Shown: positions 20,838 to 22,046 of the stretch, piece by piece
How the letters are laid out: every line of letters begins with the position of its first letter
Numbering within the stretch: position 1 is the stretch's first letter
NCBI GenBank assembly: GCA_964415605.1
Contig: CAYQBA010000070.1
Span: 1 to 22,046, forward strand
Origin: UCB3 sp964415605
Lineage (GTDB): Bacteria; Chloroflexota; Anaerolineae; Epilineales; Epilineaceae
DNA length: 22,046 nucleotides
Direction of reading: 5' to 3'
The notes under the pieces: generated by a model
Database searches by the model: none
What the model was told of the DNA's origin: nothing
The model's input: only the letters and a program-made list of their open reading frames with translations
Made by a program: the position numbers and the translations under genes

Positions 20838-22046
20838 GGCTGGCTCCAGTGGGCGGACGGGCGGCCGGCGGCGGGGCGCCCGGATGCGGCGCGCACACCC
20901 GGGGAGCCCCAGCCCGAGAGGGCCGGGAGCACCGCCGGTCCCGGGCCCGCGGGCGCCGCCTGCGCCAGCCACAGCCCGGCACGCGGCATCGGCTCGCCCC
21001 GTCGGTCGGGGACCACGCGGGCTTCGGGACGCGCCGGCGCGGCGAGGTCGCGCAGCCAGAGGCGCTCGAGCATCGCCAGGTCGGCGCCCGTGGCGGCGGC
21101 ATAGTCGGGCACCCGCTGCACGTCGGCCGCCGCGTCGTCGCGGGCGGGCGTCTCGATCTCGACGTACGGCATGGCCAGCACGCGGTCGAGGCCGACGCGC
21201 ACAATCAGCCAGTCGACGAAGGCGGTCCGGATGTTGTAGACCCGGTCGCGCCGGGCGATGCAATCCTCGCCGGGCCGCGGGTTGAGCGCGGTCGCGTCGG
21301 CGATCGAGACGTAGTCGCCGTGCACGAGGTATCCGCGCACCGCCGCCTCCCACGACCGGACGCCCTGCCACGCCAGCATCTGCCGGCCGGCGCCCCAGTT
21401 GGCGATGCCCTCGGTGAGGATGCCGTCGCCGACGAACCGGTCGTCGAGCGTCACGTGGTGGGTGATCTCGTGGGCCAGCACCGCGCGCACCTGCACGTCG
21501 GTCGTGTCGTCGTCGACAAAGATCATAATCAGCGGCGGGTCGTGCCCCGTCGACGCCAGGCCGCGCGCCGGGCAGCGGGCGGCGTAGGCGCGGCTGAACA
21601 CCAGCTGCACCGGCGCCTGGGGCAGCCCGCGGCCGGCGAGCCGTTCGGTCACGTCGGCCAGGAGCTCCTCGACCTCGGGCGCCCAGCGATCCGCCGCGCC
21701 GGCCAGCACCGGGTCGCCGGGGTCCTCGGCGAACACGTGGAAGTGCGTGGTGGCCGTCAGCGGCTCGCGCGTGCCGACCTCGGCCAGCTTGGGCCAGTCG
21801 ACGGCGCTGGGCAGGGTCGGCCCGCGGCGGGGCGGCTCGGGCGTGGCGGTGACGCGGCGGGTCGGCCGATCGGTGGGCTCGGCGCTCGCGTCCGCGTTGC
21901 CGGGAGACTCGAACGGGCCGGCGCGGCCGGGGCGATCCGCGCTCTCGGGCAATCCCGGGGTGGCCGTGCCCGCGATCGCATCGGGTGGCCGTTCGGCCGC
22001 GGGCGGCGTCGCCGGCGCCGGGGCCGGCCGGCGCGCGCGCGCGGTC
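20834..22046 (-). CDS. Probable secreted HExxH metallopeptidase, 5'-partial
   Basis: The frame is open to the right edge, so the N-terminus (probably with a signal peptide) lies outside the window; a TTG at 21952 is an internal codon rather than a start. The visible part opens with a Pro/Ala/Thr-rich low-complexity stretch that includes GTATPG, typical of exported Chloroflexota proteins. The peptidase signature is VLAHEITHHVT (bases 21458-21472 encode HEITH), followed 16 residues later by GILTEGIANW. This HExxH...E pattern is that of gluzincin-type (peptidase MA) zinc proteases; the two His and the Glu would bind zinc. The C-terminus is a Pro/Ala-rich tail. Its TGA stop overlaps the presumed nadE ATG (ATGA). 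Substrate unknown. Confidence 0.78.
   Translation of the reverse strand, partial: TARARRPAPAPATPPAAERPPDAIAGTATPGLPESADRPGRAGPFESPGNADASAEPTDRPTRRVTATPEPPRRGPTLPSAVDWPKLAEVGTREPLTATTHFHVFAEDPGDPVLAGAADRWAPEVEELLADVTERLAGRGLPQAPVQLVFSRAYAARCPARGLASTGHDPPLIMIFVDDDTTDVQVRAVLAHEITHHVTLDDRFVGDGILTEGIANWGAGRQMLAWQGVRSWEAAVRGYLVHGDYVSIADATALNPRPGEDCIARRDRVYNIRTAFVDWLIVRVGLDRVLAMPYVEIETPARDDAAADVQRVPDYAAATGADLAMLERLWLRDLAAPARPEARVVPDRRGEPMPRAGLWLAQAAPAGPGPAVLPALSGWGSPGVRAASGRPAAGRPSAHWSQP

Overview
The window is a very GC-rich (roughly 70-75%), gene-dense bacterial chromosome segment. It is probably from a member of the Chloroflexota and probably metagenome-assembled, since a run of 10 Ns interrupts it at 20740-20749. 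The taxonomic call is an inference from several traits: Thr/Pro-rich 'TPxPT' linkers in secreted proteins, a protease ending in a WRKIYLP-type tail, a SAM-I riboswitch ahead of an adenosine-kinase-like gene plus metK, and genes with a -10 box almost touching the start codon. No rRNA, tRNA, IS element or CRISPR array was seen.

Layout, left to right. Positions 1-2485 (+) hold a glycosyltransferase family 9 gene, possibly cut by the window edge, and aroA (EPSP synthase). A strong hairpin separates aroA from a convergent, secreted two-discoidin-domain protein (2544-4085, -). Next is a HAD-type purine 5'-nucleotidase (4232-5767, -), divergent from a rhomboid protease (5832-6692, +). A heme-binding chlorite-dismutase-family protein (6953-7738, +) overlaps tail-to-tail with a thioredoxin-TPR (YbbN/CnoX-like) gene (7695-8576, -). 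A secreted ten-cysteine protein of unknown function (8786-10090, +) follows.

Positions 10185-11996 (+) hold the most unusual locus. A nucleotidyltransferase is followed, through a 4-base GTGA overlap, by a 79-residue membrane protein, and then by a 172-residue membrane protein. Together the two small proteins carry one complete set of Cas4/Dna2-type (PD-(D/E)XK) nuclease motifs. The N-terminal Cys and the G-x3-H motif are in the first. The D, E-x-K, Q-x3-Y and three C-terminal Cys are in the second. Each has one predicted transmembrane helix. There is no cas1, cas2 or repeat array nearby.

Positions 12066-14642 (+) form a SAM-sensing unit: promoter, SAM-I riboswitch, intrinsic terminator, adenosine-kinase-like PfkB kinase and metK. 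It ends at a 14-bp hairpin shared with a convergent secreted subtilisin-like protease (14876-18334, -). Upstream on the same strand are a NUDIX hydrolase, glutamine-dependent NAD synthetase (carrying the assembly gap) and a secreted HExxH metallopeptidase that runs off the right edge. The last three look like one leftward operon.

Most functions are housekeeping: the shikimate pathway, SAM and purine recycling, NAD synthesis, nucleotide-pool cleaning and thiol redox. A second theme is secreted, adhesive or proteolytic proteins.
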